The notes under the pieces: model-generated
The model's input: only the letters and a program-made list of their open reading frames with translations
The model's database searches: none
Told to the model about the DNA's origin: nothing
Part shown: positions 36,086 through 57,600 of the stretch, one piece after another
Position numbering within the stretch: position 1 is the stretch's first letter
Layout: every line of letters begins with the position of its first letter
Translations under genes and position numbers: made by a program
From: Prevotella sp.
Lineage (GTDB): Bacteria; Bacteroidota; Bacteroidia; Bacteroidales; Bacteroidaceae
DNA: 64,000 nt
Assembly (NCBI GenBank): GCA_017475265.1
Contig: JAFVFY010000082.1
Span: forward strand, 1 to 64,000
Direction of reading: 5' to 3'

Positions 36086-37144
36086 TTATCTGATAATGAT
36101 GATTTGACCTTGGGCATTCTTCTTCCACATCTTCTTGAGAGGTGAGGAAACTGCTTCCACATTGAGCCTACGTCCCTGAAGGTCATACCATTTACTATTT
36201 GACCATTTACTATTTACGATTTCACTTATTGCGGTTGTAGTGGAGTCATCAATGATTATCCTTGCTCCACGTGAGCCATCGGAGAAGTCGGCGATGTAGG
36301 CGCGGTTGGCGGGAATCTCTGTGCCTGTGAAGAGCCAGAAGCCGAGCTCGTCCGTCGTTTTGGAATGGCCCAGGGTGAGCACGCTGTTGGCATCGACGGT
36401 CGTGGCTTCGGTCGTTCCCTTGAAGATTGAGGAGTGAGAAGTAAAGAGCGACGAATTCTGTTCAAGGGTCTCGGCGTCGATGACTGCCGAGAGCCATTCA
36501 CAGGTGGTCCCGCCCTCACTCTGCTGCAACACTGGGGTGTCCTTTGGCAGTACACTGGCCTGGACCTCCTTCGTCACCAGCTCTCCGTCCTTGATGCCCG
36601 TGGCGTCCAAGAGGGTGATACCGTCGGGTACACGGGCATCGAAGGGCAGGCAGGTGGTGGCATAGCCCTCTGTAGAGAAAGTGGTGGTGACGGGGGCGGG
36701 TAGGTCAATGATGTAGAAATTGCCCACTTCGCCTACCTCATCATTGTTCTTGTATTTGAGACCTTGGTCTACCTCAATGATGCGGCCTTCCCCAGATCCA
36801 CCAAGCATCTCAGATGGGACATACACCTTGAAGTGCAACGCATCGCCTCTTGTGCTGCTGCTTCCCCACACGTCAATGATGAGTATGCCAGTGTAATCTC
36901 CCAAGTCGAAGGGCGTGTCCTTGCCACGCAGCTCGTCGTCATGGTAGACGGCCACCACCGCTCCGTCGCCAAGTATCTCGCCGTTCATCTTCACTTGAGC
37001 GTAGATGGTCATGTTGTCGGGATACTTGTACTTGTCCACCTCACCAAACGGGTCGGCGGTTTGGGCCATGAGCGATGCTGGCATGAAGCCAGCACCGATG
37101 GTCAGGAGGAGGGCGAGGGTCAGAAATGTTCTTTTATTCTTCAT
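36086..37144 (-). CDS. ~350-residue secreted partner protein, copy 1
   Basis: 352 residues with a signal peptide (cleavage after ASLMA, leaving QTADPFGEVDKYKYPDNMT). A domain at about 35-135 contains VVAVYHDDELRGKD and a LHFKVYVP strand, matching a domain near the C-terminus of the giant proteins (EDDLVGAFINDECCG...EFKVYDAST). A second region at about 155-290 has YATTCLPFDARVPDG and ALTLGHSK, seen in other Prevotella surface proteins. It ends with the shared WYDLQGRRL...QGQIIIIR tail. Cotranscribed with the giant gene upstream (58-nt gap). Paralogue of 47525-48589. Likely surface-associated; function unknown. Confidence 0.82.
   Translation of the reverse strand: MKNKRTFLTLALLLTIGAGFMPASLMAQTADPFGEVDKYKYPDNMTIYAQVKMNGEILGDGAVVAVYHDDELRGKDTPFDLGDYTGILIIDVWGSSSTRGDALHFKVYVPSEMLGGSGEGRIIEVDQGLKYKNNDEVGEVGNFYIIDLPAPVTTTFSTEGYATTCLPFDARVPDGITLLDATGIKDGELVTKEVQASVLPKDTPVLQQSEGGTTCEWLSAVIDAETLEQNSSLFTSHSSIFKGTTEATTVDANSVLTLGHSKTTDELGFWLFTGTEIPANRAYIADFSDGSRGARIIIDDSTTTAISEIVNSKWSNSKWYDLQGRRLNVEAVSSPLKKMWKKNAQGQIIIIR
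36186..36226 (-). repeat. Heptanucleotide array before the C-terminal tail of partner copy 1
   Basis: 7-nt units such as CATTTAC, TATTTGA, CCATTTA, CTATTTA encode the NSKWSNSKW linker in front of the YDLQGRR tail. The same array is at about 47638-47672 in copy 2. Confidence 0.7.
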
Positions 37145-37202
37145 CTTAATTGTTCTTTAGGAGTGGTCGCTACGCTACGCGCAGCGACCATCTCGTTTCC
37201 AG

Positions 37203-46967
<9,765 letters not shown>

Positions 46968-47183
46968 AATTACAATGGTTTAATGATTAGACTTTGGTTT
47001 TAATTAAGTTTGAAATAAGTTTATAATGGCTTGTTGATGTATAAAAAGGTTAAGGTTTGCGGTTTGATGGCTGATAGGTGTGGATAGTTTTGTGTTTGTT
47101 TCATTTACTTTTCTATATGTCTCATTCGAGACCAACGGAGTACGTAAGGATTTAAGGTCGGTCACGTACCCTGTTTTACGATG

Positions 47184-47191
47184 CAAATATA
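47184..47191 (-). promoter_or_regulatory. -7 element TATATTTG for giant protein copy 1
   Basis: TATATTTG on the minus strand, preceded by an A-rich stretch and followed by GCATCGT. The flanking sequence is closely similar to the promoter of copy 2 at 58247-58254. Leader of about 210 nt. Confidence 0.65.
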
Positions 47192-47290
47192 CACTTTTTT
47201 TCCCATTTCCGCAATATTTCAGATGATTTAACATATTGTTTAGGTTAAATTAACATATTGGCTTTGCTGAGCAAAGTGCGTGGGCTGGCT

Positions 47291-47524
47291 GATGTAAGTG
47301 CGTAGGTTAGATGATGTAAGTGCGTAGGTTAGATAATGCAAGTGCGCGGGTTAGATGAGCTACGTCAGCTGGTTAGATGAACAAACCCAGCACGTTTGTT
47401 CAGCAAACGCACTGGGTTTGTCCAAGCAAAAGAGCTGGTTTTGTTCAGCAAAAGCTATGGTTTTGTTCAACAAAAGCGCTGGGTTTGTTCAGCAAAAGCT
47501 ATGGTTTTGTTCAACAAAAGCACA
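47291..47524. repeat. 22-nt tandem repeat array, about eleven units
   Basis: Units of 22 nt (one of 23) run from GATGTAAGTGCGTAGGTTAG-type at the left through mixed units to GGTTTTGTTCAGCAAAAGCT-type at the right. The right-hand units contain the near palindrome TTTTGTTCAACAAAA. The array ends at the stop codon of the 47525-48589 gene. Confidence 0.88.
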
Positions 47525-48589
47525 TCATCTGATGATGATGATTTGACCTTGGGCATTCTTCTTCCACATTCTCTTGAGGGGTGAGAGGGGAGAGGAATAT
47601 GTTTCCGCATTGAGCCTACGTCCCTGAAGATCATACCATTTGCTATTTGACCATTTACTATTTACGATTTCACTTATTCCGGTTGTGGTGGAGTCTTCAA
47701 TGATGATCCTTGCCCCACGTGAGCCAGCGAGGAAGTCGGCGATGTAGGCGCGGTTGGCGGGAATCTCTGTGCCCGTGAAGAGCCAGAAGCCTATATCGCC
47801 CGTCTCTTTCGAGTGGCCGAGGGTGAGCACGCTGTTGGCCGTTACTCCCGTAGGCTCGGTAGTGCCCTTCAAGATAGAAGACTGCCCATTGTCCTTTGCC
47901 CATTGCTCCTTGGCTACATTCAGGTTTTCGTCATCGATGACGGCGGAGAGCCATTCATAGGTGGTCTCGCCATCCACCTTCAGCAAAACAGGGGTGTCCT
48001 TTGGCAGCACACTGGCCTTGACCTCCTCCATCACCAGATCTCCGTCCTCGATGCCGGTGGCGTCATAGAGGGTGACACCGTCGGGTACACGGGCGTCGAA
48101 GGGCAGGCAGGTGGTGGCATAGCCCTCTGTGTAGAAGGTGGTGGTGACGGGGGCGGGGAGGTCGATGTAGTAAGGGTCGGTGACCTTGCCCACACGCTGG
48201 TTGGTGCTGAACGTAAGCCCTTGGTCTACCTCGATGACGCGTCCTTCAGTAAACACCTTGAAATGGAGTGGCTGTCCCTTGGTACTGCCGTAAACCGTCA
48301 TCATCAGCAGGCTTGTGTAATCCTCATCATAGTCCTTGGGGCTAGACTTGCCGCGTAGCTCGTCGCCACAGAAGACGGCCACGACGGTCTCGTTGCCAAG
48401 CACCTCGTTACTGACGGGTACCCATTGGCCATTGACCATGGTAACCATACGCACATAGCCCGTGATGTTCATGCTATTGTCGTATTGTCCTTTTTCCACA
48501 TCGCCAAAGGGGTCTGCCGTCTGGGCTATGAGGCTGGCACTCCCCAGGAAGAGGAGTGCCAGCATACTATTGATTCTCTTAAACATCAT
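47525..48589 (-). CDS. ~350-residue secreted partner protein, copy 2
   Basis: 354 residues, paralogue of the 36086-37144 protein. Signal peptide ends SASLIA, then QTADPFGDVEKGQYDNSMN. The VVAVFCGDELRGKSS block and PLHFKVFTEG strand match the partner domain and the C-terminal domain of the giants. Middle part YATTCLPFDARVPDGVTLYD is nearly identical to copy 1. The C-terminus WYDLQGRRL...QGQIIIIR is shared. Starts 33 nt after the giant copy 2 stop with no promoter motif between, so it is cotranscribed. No small-peptide gene follows; a repeat array does. Confidence 0.82.
   Translation of the reverse strand: MMFKRINSMLALLFLGSASLIAQTADPFGDVEKGQYDNSMNITGYVRMVTMVNGQWVPVSNEVLGNETVVAVFCGDELRGKSSPKDYDEDYTSLLMMTVYGSTKGQPLHFKVFTEGRVIEVDQGLTFSTNQRVGKVTDPYYIDLPAPVTTTFYTEGYATTCLPFDARVPDGVTLYDATGIEDGDLVMEEVKASVLPKDTPVLLKVDGETTYEWLSAVIDDENLNVAKEQWAKDNGQSSILKGTTEPTGVTANSVLTLGHSKETGDIGFWLFTGTEIPANRAYIADFLAGSRGARIIIEDSTTTGISEIVNSKWSNSKWYDLQGRRLNAETYSSPLSPLKRMWKKNAQGQIIIIR
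47638..47672 (-). repeat. Heptanucleotide array before the C-terminal tail of partner copy 2
   Basis: Same CATTTGC/TATTTGA/CCATTTA/CTATTTA heptamers as at 36186-36226, encoding NSKWSNSKW. Confidence 0.7.
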
Positions 48590-48621
48590 ATCAATTTACG
48601 TATTACGTGTTACGAATTGAT

Positions 48622-51600
48622 TTACTTCACCTGCTTCTGTCCGTCCACGATGTAAACACCCTTACGCAATTTACGATTTTCGGATTCACGATTTACAATC
48701 TTGCGTCCCTGCAAATCGTACACCGCATCAGTATCAAATCGTGAATTGTCAATTTGTAAATCGCAAATGGATTTGATGCCGGTGGCGTTGGCAAGGTCGA
48801 TGATGAACGGAACCTTCGGGGTACCGATGACGGCGTCGGTCTCGTAGGTGATTTGAGCGTTGAGCGTTGAGATTTGAGAGTTGCCGTCGCTGACGCGGAA
48901 GTTAAGTGTACAAGTCTCGTCTCCAGGAATGGTGATGTAGATCATTCCACGCTCGTCAGTGACGGCGGCCTCACGGCACTCGTCGCCAGCAAAGACTCCA
49001 AGCTCGGCACCGCTGACAGGCTGACCGTCAGCCACAACCTGGGCGATGAGCACCATGTTGGCGGGATAGTTGCGATAGTCAACGGGAGTAAACGTTGTGA
49101 GTTGAGCGTTGAGAGTTGAGAGTTGAGAGTTGAGGGTTGGCTGCGCCATGCGGGCTGCGGCACCAGTGGCGGCCTTGTTGGGATAGGTGAGGGTGTGGTC
49201 CACCTTAGCCTGAATCTTATATCCCTGTCCGGGAGTCAATTGCTTCAGGTTGCCCAGCCACTCATACTCATCGTAGTAGGCCACGCCATGCTGACCCTTT
49301 ATGATTTCGCCATCCTCAGGCCCCATATTGGCCAGTGCCTCGTTGACGCTCATCACCGACAGACTGTTGTAGGCCACCCACGTCCATTTGCCGTTACCAG
49401 CAATGTTGATGGATTCCTCGTCGCTCTTGACCTTATGGCCAGTGACGCAGAGTGTCAGATCCTCATTAGCCTGCACCGTATACATCTCAAGGTTGTTCAT
49501 CTGCTCAAGGTCACCTATCCATTTCTTTCCAGTATATTCGCTATAGATGCCGTTGTTTTTCACCAGCTCCACCTTGCTGTCAGCCTTCGAGAACACGTTG
49601 GTCACGGTGAAGGGATTGGGTTTCACAGCGAGCGACATCCAGTTCCAGCCGTAGGCCAGGTCGATGTTCTGCTCCACTTCGTCGGTGGCATTGAGGATGA
49701 TGGGATTCTTGTATGTACCCCACATCTGGTTTGTCACGAATGTAATACTCTCGCTCGTGGTCACCACAGGATATATCGTACCCGTGGAGGCCTCAAACAC
49801 CTTGAAGGTCACAGCTTTCTCATTATCTTCATTATCACCATAGATGGTCATGGTGCAGAAGTAGCTGTCATAGCGGCTGTTGTACTCAGGATGAACCACG
49901 CCACGGCACTCGTTGTTGATGAAAGCACCCACGATGTCATCCTCGTCACGACAGGGCACGTTGAGAATTTGCAGGTTTCCGACAAGGTTCATCGTCTCCT
50001 CATATTTTGCGGGGGTCACGGCCCAGTCGGGTTCCTCGGCCTTCACTTTCAGGTTGAGGGTCAGCGGCTCGCTGATGTTGTCATTGCCAGTGAGGTAGAT
50101 GGTTTCCTCGTACTTGCCAGTGGGAACGCTCTCGGCTACGGTGAAGGTGATGGTCTTCGACAGCTGAGCCTTCAGTGTTCCGCTGGTGGCACTGGCAGTT
50201 AGCCATGAGGGCAGACCTGTGAGTGTCCAGTTCTCCGACGTACCACTCTCATTGGCGAAGGTGGCCTCGAAGGTAGCGGGTTCGCCGACCTGCTTCTCAA
50301 GCGTCACGTCGGTCTCGCCCTTCCACAGCAGACTGTTCTGACGCACGAAGGCCGTCCAGCTTGCAGCATTCGACTCGTTGCCGTTGAGGTCTTGCACGGC
50401 CCTCACGGTGAACTGCAACGTCGTACCCTCTAATCGGGCAGGTGTCTCGTTCAGCGTGATGATGATGCCACGCTCGTTGGCCACGTAGTTGTATTCCACG
50501 TTGGTGGCCTCGGGCTTCACCTTTAGGGCAGGAGCCTCGTCGGTGTAGTTGAGAGTGGAGGGTTGAGAGTTGAGAGTTGTCACCTCTGCGGTCAGACCGC
50601 TGCCTGTGAGATCCTCGTCATTGCTTACCGAGGTGATGAGTCCGTTGTTGGGGTCACGTGTCATCTTCTCGAAGGAGTAGTAGGCTGCCAGTCCGCTCTC
50701 GTCACCGACAAGGCGCTGTGTGCGCTGGCTACTGAGCAGGTCACCGGTCATCGAAGCGTTCCAGATGCGGATTTCGTCGACCAAACCTTTGAAGAAGGTG
50801 CCGGCATCGCCTCGCTGCGAGCCCACATAGAGCGTTGCGCCCTCAAGAGCGGGCACTGCCGATGCCGAGAAGGTCTTCACGGCCTTGCCGTCGACGTAGG
50901 CCGTGGCGTTGCCGTTGCGCAGCACATTGAGTGCCAGGTGGTGCCAGGCGTTGTCGAGGACGTTGCTGCTGGTCAGCTCGGTGTCTGAGCCATTGGCCTT
51001 CATAGTGAGGCCGCCGTTGGCGTTGAAGCCGATGCCCACAGAATTAGTGTTGGCAGCGAACAGTGTGCTTGCTGCACTCTGGTCGGCCTTTGCACCCTTG
51101 AACCACATTTCCACGGCGTAGTCATCCGTTTGCGAGGGGCTGCAGGCAGAGATGTTCAGTTTCAGGGTCTTCGTGCCGTCGAGGGTGACAGCCTTGTTAT
51201 CGTTGTTCAGATACCACGTGCTGGCAGGCATGGTGAGGTGGCGGCTGCGGGCATAGTCGCGAATTTCTGTGCCGTTGCCCTCGTCCATCTTCCAGTAGCC
51301 GATGAGGTTGGGCGTGGAAGGCTTCTTCGTGAAGTACATCTCGGCCTGTGCCTCCTGCATGGTGCGTGCCTTGTCCCAGAGGGTCAGCTCGTGGATGGCA
51401 CCCTTGAAGTTCTGTCCCAGCGTGATGCTGCCAGAGCCGGCATAGTCGGCTACAGCCACGTAGGCAAACAGGTCCTTGGTGTCGTTGGCCGTTACGGCGC
51501 GTGCGTATAGGTGGCTGCTACCCTCATCATAGTTGTAGGAGAAGGTCAGGAATGTCCAGGTGTCCTTCTCAATGGCATTGGTAGAGACATAGTCATTGCC

Positions 51601-54600
51601 GCCAATGGAGGCCACAAGCTTGTCGTTAGCGTCAATGCTCAGTTTGAACTTCTCGTTGCCGTTGCCGTGGGTAAGGATGTCACCGGCTGCGGTCACACGT
51701 ACCCACATATCAGCCGAGAAGCTCTTCTTGGCCAAGTTGAAGCCGGCCTGTGTATAGGCGGCGCGATCAGTGCCCTGTGCCGACAGAGCCACGTCGTGCT
51801 GCAGCTCGTAGCCGTTGAGCACACCACTGACGATGATGTTGTTCTTCGTCAGCATCTCCTTCTGGATGTCCTCGTTGAAGGTCACGCTGATCTCGTCACC
51901 GCCGTTGAGCACGCCGTCGCTCGGGCTGGCAGCGCCGAAGAGCTGCGGACGCTTCAGGTCTTTCACCAGCGTCAGCACGTCGCTCTCAGCGGTCACCGTT
52001 TTGCCGGAGTAGATTGTCGAACTCTGTGCGCGGAATTGGTATGTACCGTCAGCCCATTTAGCTTCCCTCATGTCTATCGGCAGTTCTATGGCACCATTTT
52101 CGGGAAGCAGCTCTTGACTGTTGTTTGCGCGGACGCTCTCGCTCGGGATATAGCTCTGTAGCAGGCTCCATGTCTGCTTGCCCGGCTCCATGTACTGTAG
52201 GTCGACGCTCTGCAGACCGGCAAAGTAGCGATTGAAGCCCGTCACGCGGAATGTCACACCATCGTTCACGTTGGCTGTGTTCACCGTCGTCTTGTCCATG
52301 GCCATGATGACTGGCGTGCTGGCGGGCACGAACTCGGCCGAGATGGTCACCTCGCTCCTGAGGTCGTCCTGACAAGTGCTGGTCAGGGCCAGTGTGATGT
52401 CGGCATACTTCGTAATGGCGGCGTTGCCCTGCTCTAAGGTGAGAATCATCTTCACCGTCTCGCCGGCAGGCACTAACACGGTGCGTCCGTTCTCGATAGG
52501 ACCGGTGGGCAGACTCAGCCTGGCGCCGAGCGGGTTGGTGCCGTCAACAGGAATGAGGTTGAAGTAGCAGTCGGTCTTCGTAATCGAGTTGTTCCTCAGC
52601 AGCAGCTCAAACTGAGCCTGGCCGCCAGTGGGAATGCCCGTCAGCATGTTGTTGTCGCAGGCTATTTCCGGCTGCTCTATCTGCATGGTGGCCTCCGACA
52701 GTACTTTCGATTCACCCTCTTCTTTGTAGTATTTCGTCAGCACCTCACCCTCATACGGACATGAGCTTTGTCCGCCTAAGGTGCGGAATATCGGGCCATG
52801 GGTTCCCGCAGCCGGGAAGATGTCCATCGAGAACGAATCGTCGGCACCGCTGTCGGCCAGCGTGTAGCTGAAGGTTGCCGAATTCTCCGTCTCGTCAGTT
52901 ACGGTTGAGCCATTTTCTCTTATCAGGTTGTAAGTGGTCTCGACATCACCACCCATTCCATTCCATGTAAATCCGAGGTCAGTAAAGAAATTGTATGTCC
53001 AGTTGGTCGTCTTTGAGTAGGTTGTGGCAAAACCTGAAGAACGCGTTGTCGACTCATTGATTTCCGAACCGCCGCCAAACGACACATTCTTCTTTCCGTG
53101 GCCTTCATTGTACGTCTTTAACTTAGTTTCCTCATTGAGAGCGATGGCATCCTGCCAAGCCTTAATCTCTGAATTATAGTATTGCACCTTGTCGAGCTGT
53201 GTGGTTTCGTTGCCCACCTTCACAATGAGAACCTTGTAGGTGCCCGGCTCGCCGAATTGTTCATCCACCGGCCCCCATTCCGTGACATACATGGTCGCGC
53301 CACTCTGGTTGACGAATGTCGACGTATCAGCAACCTGGGTGAGCAGGTCGTTGCGCAACGTCTTCAGGTTGGGAATGATAACATTCTCAATCTGGTATTC
53401 CGTATAGATAAAGTTTGTATTAAACTTTGTGCCAATGGTGATGACATCATCGACGTCCACCTCCAGCGTGCCGTTGGCTTTGGACATCAGTCCCACCGAT
53501 CGTGCGTTGCCGAAAAGCAGGTTCTGGCTCTGGCCTATATAGAGGTCGCCGTCGGCACCAATAAATTCGGGGTCGCTGCTCGTGCTGATGGCACGGGTCA
53601 CCTCAAGTGTCGTGACGGTTGAGCCGATAGTGTCTTTCTGCTCAGTACGGTCGAAACCATTGGACACATCGGCAATAAAATCATATTCGTTCTGATTGGA
53701 ACAGTATAACGTACCAGTATTCGTCACAACATCAGCTCCCGCATGGAGGTTAACCATGAAATTGTTTGCTTCAGCAAATGTCCTGATGGTGTCTCTGGTG
53801 TGGATGGTCACTGAACCAGTTTCCCAGGTGGCAAACGACGAGTCGCCATACGGGTCGTGCAGAATCATCTCCACTTTGCTCGGGCCCTCCGTGACGTAGT
53901 TAGTACCTGAGGGCAGGTCGCCGAAGACGATGCCGGTGAGTCCCTGCCAGCTGTAGTCGCCGGCGCCATTGTTGTAGGTCATGTTCAAAGTACGGGTGAA
54001 GTCGCCCTGGATATTGGGCAGACCAGCCTTCCACGAGTACGTTGCTTTGCCAACCGAGTCGAGCAGCAGTTGGTTGCTCTTCAGATCGACCACCTTTCCG
54101 GCATTTTCCGCGGCATCGGCTCTATACACCTCCTGGCTTGAGCTCATCGCATTGCTGATGGTCACCACAACATCCTTCAGCGGCACCTTCGATGTATGGC
54201 CATTATCATAGTTCGTGTAAGTCTCATAGCCCTCCAGGTCGAAGTTGTAAGTACCCAACTCCGAGAAGATAGGATAGTCGAAGTTGTAGGTCACAGTACC
54301 GTTGTTCACACTATAGAGGTTAGCCTTGAGCTTCTTGCCGGTGCTCAGGTCATTGTACTCAGCTTTTGCGTCGCCAAATGCTCCTACGGGTGCATCTTTC
54401 TGCGAGACGTTCAGCACGGGCTGGGTGTGCAGGGTCTGCTGGAATGCAGCCACATAGTCGAAATAGCGGAAGCCGCCGTTCTCCGTCGGGACGCTGTCCT
54501 GCAGCACGGTCGTTGCGTCGCTGGCATCGATGCGTGGCAGTTGCTCAGAGTTGAACACATAGTTGGCTTGTCCTTCGGTGCTCTCCATCACTACCGACAG

Positions 54601-57600
54601 CACCTTGTAGTCCAATGGTGGCAGCATGACACCAAACTCGCCCGTCTCGCCATCGGTGGTGATAACGACCTTCTTGGCATCGTTGTCGTATGCTCCGCCC
54701 GTGCGGTAGGCCACGCCGGGTTTTGTCATGCCCTCAATAGTGGGCACGTCGGTATTGGTGGCTACAGGCCGGAAGCCTGTGCTCACCAGCCCATCCGTTT
54801 CCTCCTCGGCATTCATCATATACCTTGTGTCGGGTATCTCAAGGGTGATGACGGCCTTGCCGATGTTGTTCTCGCTAAGACCGAAGCCTAAAGGCTTGTT
54901 ACCCTCGATGGCACCACCCACCACGCGTCCGGCTACCGGCACCAGCGTGTTGTCGATGAAACGCAGGCCCGACAACGGGTTCTTGAACTCCATCGTGACC
55001 TCGTTCAGGCCCGTCGGGTCTTCGGGGATGCGACCGTTGTTCACAAAGGTGTGGCCGTCCCTGACGGCAGAGATATAGTGCTTTCCGATGGGCACGTCGA
55101 TGACGAACTCACCGTCCTGGTTGGTCATCACCGCCTCGTTGTCGCGCGCCACAGCACGACCGTCCACATAGATTTGCACGCTGTCAACCGGGATATTGGT
55201 GCCGGCGTAGATGATGGTGCCACTCACCTCGAAGGAACTGACATCGGTGAAATCGACGCTGTTGTGTACCACCGACGAAGTGCTGATGAAGCGGCTCTGC
55301 TTCTGGGGAGAGAACTCATGGCTGTTGAGCGTCGGAATGATATTGAAGTTCGTACCCTCGCCGCTGAACGGCACTCCCTGGATGATGTAGTTGCCATCGA
55401 TGTCGGTCTTGGCCTTTAGCTTCAGTTCATCAGGCGTGAACGTATCGCTCTCGGCGTTGTTGCCCACCTCGCCATGATGCTGGTGATAGACGGTGAGGGT
55501 GCGCGAATAGTCGAAGAACTTACGTTTCAGCCCCTCGTCGAAGGTCCAGTAGGTCTCTAAGCCCGCCTCGTTGCCCACGAGCAGATGGTCGTAGTTCTCC
55601 ATGACCTCGTCTTCGGTGAGGCACTTCGTCCACAGACGGAACTCATCGGCATAGCCCTGGTAATAGCCCAGTGATAACTGTTTGGCGCCAGCGAGGCTCA
55701 GGGTGCCGTCCATCGTCAGCGTTTCCATCTTCGTCACCGCCATGCCCGCAGCGTCGAAGGATATCAGGTAGCCTGTCAGCGTGCCAGCCTTGCGCGTCAG
55801 CGCGAAGTGGTTATACTGTCCGGCGGTCAGTCGGAGATTGTTGAAGGTCAGGGTACTCTCACCGTTGACCAGCGTCAGCTTGCCATTGGCGTCCATGCCC
55901 ACATAGCAGGTCTCGCCGTTCAGACGCACCATTTTGGTCTCGGTCAGCTCACTGGGATTCAGCCACAGTTGAATGCTGAAGTCGCCGTTGGAGAACTTGT
56001 CGGCGGCGTATGCATCGTTGGGGTAAGTCCACTTCACCGAGCCGGCAATGTTGGTGAAGTGTATGGAGCGGTACTGGCTTCCGCTCTCGGCCGACGAACC
56101 GGTCTTCTGTGCAATCACCTGTACGCCTTCCACCGAGCTGCCCGACGAGCCGTAGGTGATGCGACCGCTCACGGTGCCCGTGGTCTTGGCAAAGCCAATG
56201 TCGGCTATGTCGTTGGTGATTTCCGTACCGTCTGCACATTTGTCAATCACCGTCACGCGGTAGTCGTAATAGACGCCCGGCAGCGGCGTGTCGTCGTCGT
56301 AGGCCAGATTTTCGTCCTTGCTCGACATGCGGGTGAGCTGGGTCCATGCCTCGTTTTCAATCTCGGCGGTGCGGCGTTCCACGACGTAGGTCTTGGCATC
56401 GGTGGAGCCTTGCAGGTCGACGCTCCACGCCAGTTTCACCTTGCCCGGATGGTTGCCCTTCGTGGCATTGAGGGAATAGAAGAGTGTGCCGTTGCCGATG
56501 GCGCGCTTGGTGAACACCGCCGTGTCGGCCAATAACTCCGTGTCATTGACGACCCCCTGTATACGGTAGGTGTGGGGGTCGCAGGCGTTCAGCGGCTCCT
56601 CAACGTATGGGACACCATTCTCGTCAATGCCATCCTGGCGGTTGTTGTGCTGATTGGTAGTGCGGTGTATCCACTTGAATACACCCTGCATGTCCTCGGG
56701 CGTGATGGTGTAGATGGGCGTTGTCTCGTTGTCAACGTAGATGCGGAACTGGTGGCCCCAGCCCTCGGGAAGTTGGTCAGAGGTCCAGGTGAACACGATG
56801 CTGTCGGAATAGCTCCTCGCTTCTGCATTGTCAACGGGCACCTTGCGCGTGGTGTTCACCTTATTAGCATTCTCCGCCCTTGTGGTTGATTTCAGGCTTT
56901 TCACCTTCGTATCTTTGGGCCAGTGCCTCCATACATAATAGATTTCATACTCCAAGTCAGTCTCGTTGGGGAAGTCCTTGTCGATATAGGTGTATGTGCC
57001 TGTGTCCGGGTTGTAATTAAGGTTGGTATATCCTCCCTCAGTTACTCGCTGATACACCGAATCGACTAAGACACCGTTGCGGTAGATCATCCACCGGGTG
57101 TCCCAATCGCCAATGGAATAATTCGTGTTGTCACCCTTCCACGTCAACTTCACCTGGTTGTTCAACTGTATGAACTCCGTATTCTCGATGACGGCTTTAG
57201 GGAAGGGGGAGAACGTTAATGTAGAGGCCATTTTATTATAGTACGACGTTGAATTTTTGTTGTCCCTGTCGTTATCGTGCGTGAACTCATGGTAAGGCGT
57301 AATCGTGAATTTTGTCCGGAAATCCATGCCAATATCCTTCAAGTTGAAAGTGTATGAACCGTTGGCATATTTGTTTGGGTCCTTGAATCCGATTGCCCTA
57401 CTCCAGCCACCATTAATCTGAGTGCAGATATGTGTCTCGCCGTCGGTATTGCGTGAAGTTCCTTCGAACTTGTAGGGAACGGTTATCGTGCTGTCGGGGG
57501 AAATGCTCCACTCGGTGTTCCACGAAATAGTGCGGACATTGAAGGTATAGGGCGTTGCAATACTGTAGCCATCCTTTGAGATGAAGTGATTGTCTCTGCC

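Larger units (their letters stand above)
46968..47524. other. 557-nt intergenic region between the two giant-protein modules
   Basis: Contains the ~215-nt leader of giant copy 1 (46968-47183, no gene seen), its promoter at 47184-47191, and the 22-nt repeat array 47291-47524 that reaches the stop codon of partner copy 2. Open frames across the array (for example 47355-47546) are products of the repeat and not genes. Confidence 0.75.

Noticed and set aside
47291..47524. CRISPR array
   Set aside because: Units are contiguous 22-nt repeats without spacers, and no cas genes are in the window.
47355..47546. Open frames reading FVQQKLWFCSTK-like repeats
   Set aside because: They are translations of the 22-nt array, which is not a multiple of three; no start context and no continuity beyond the array.
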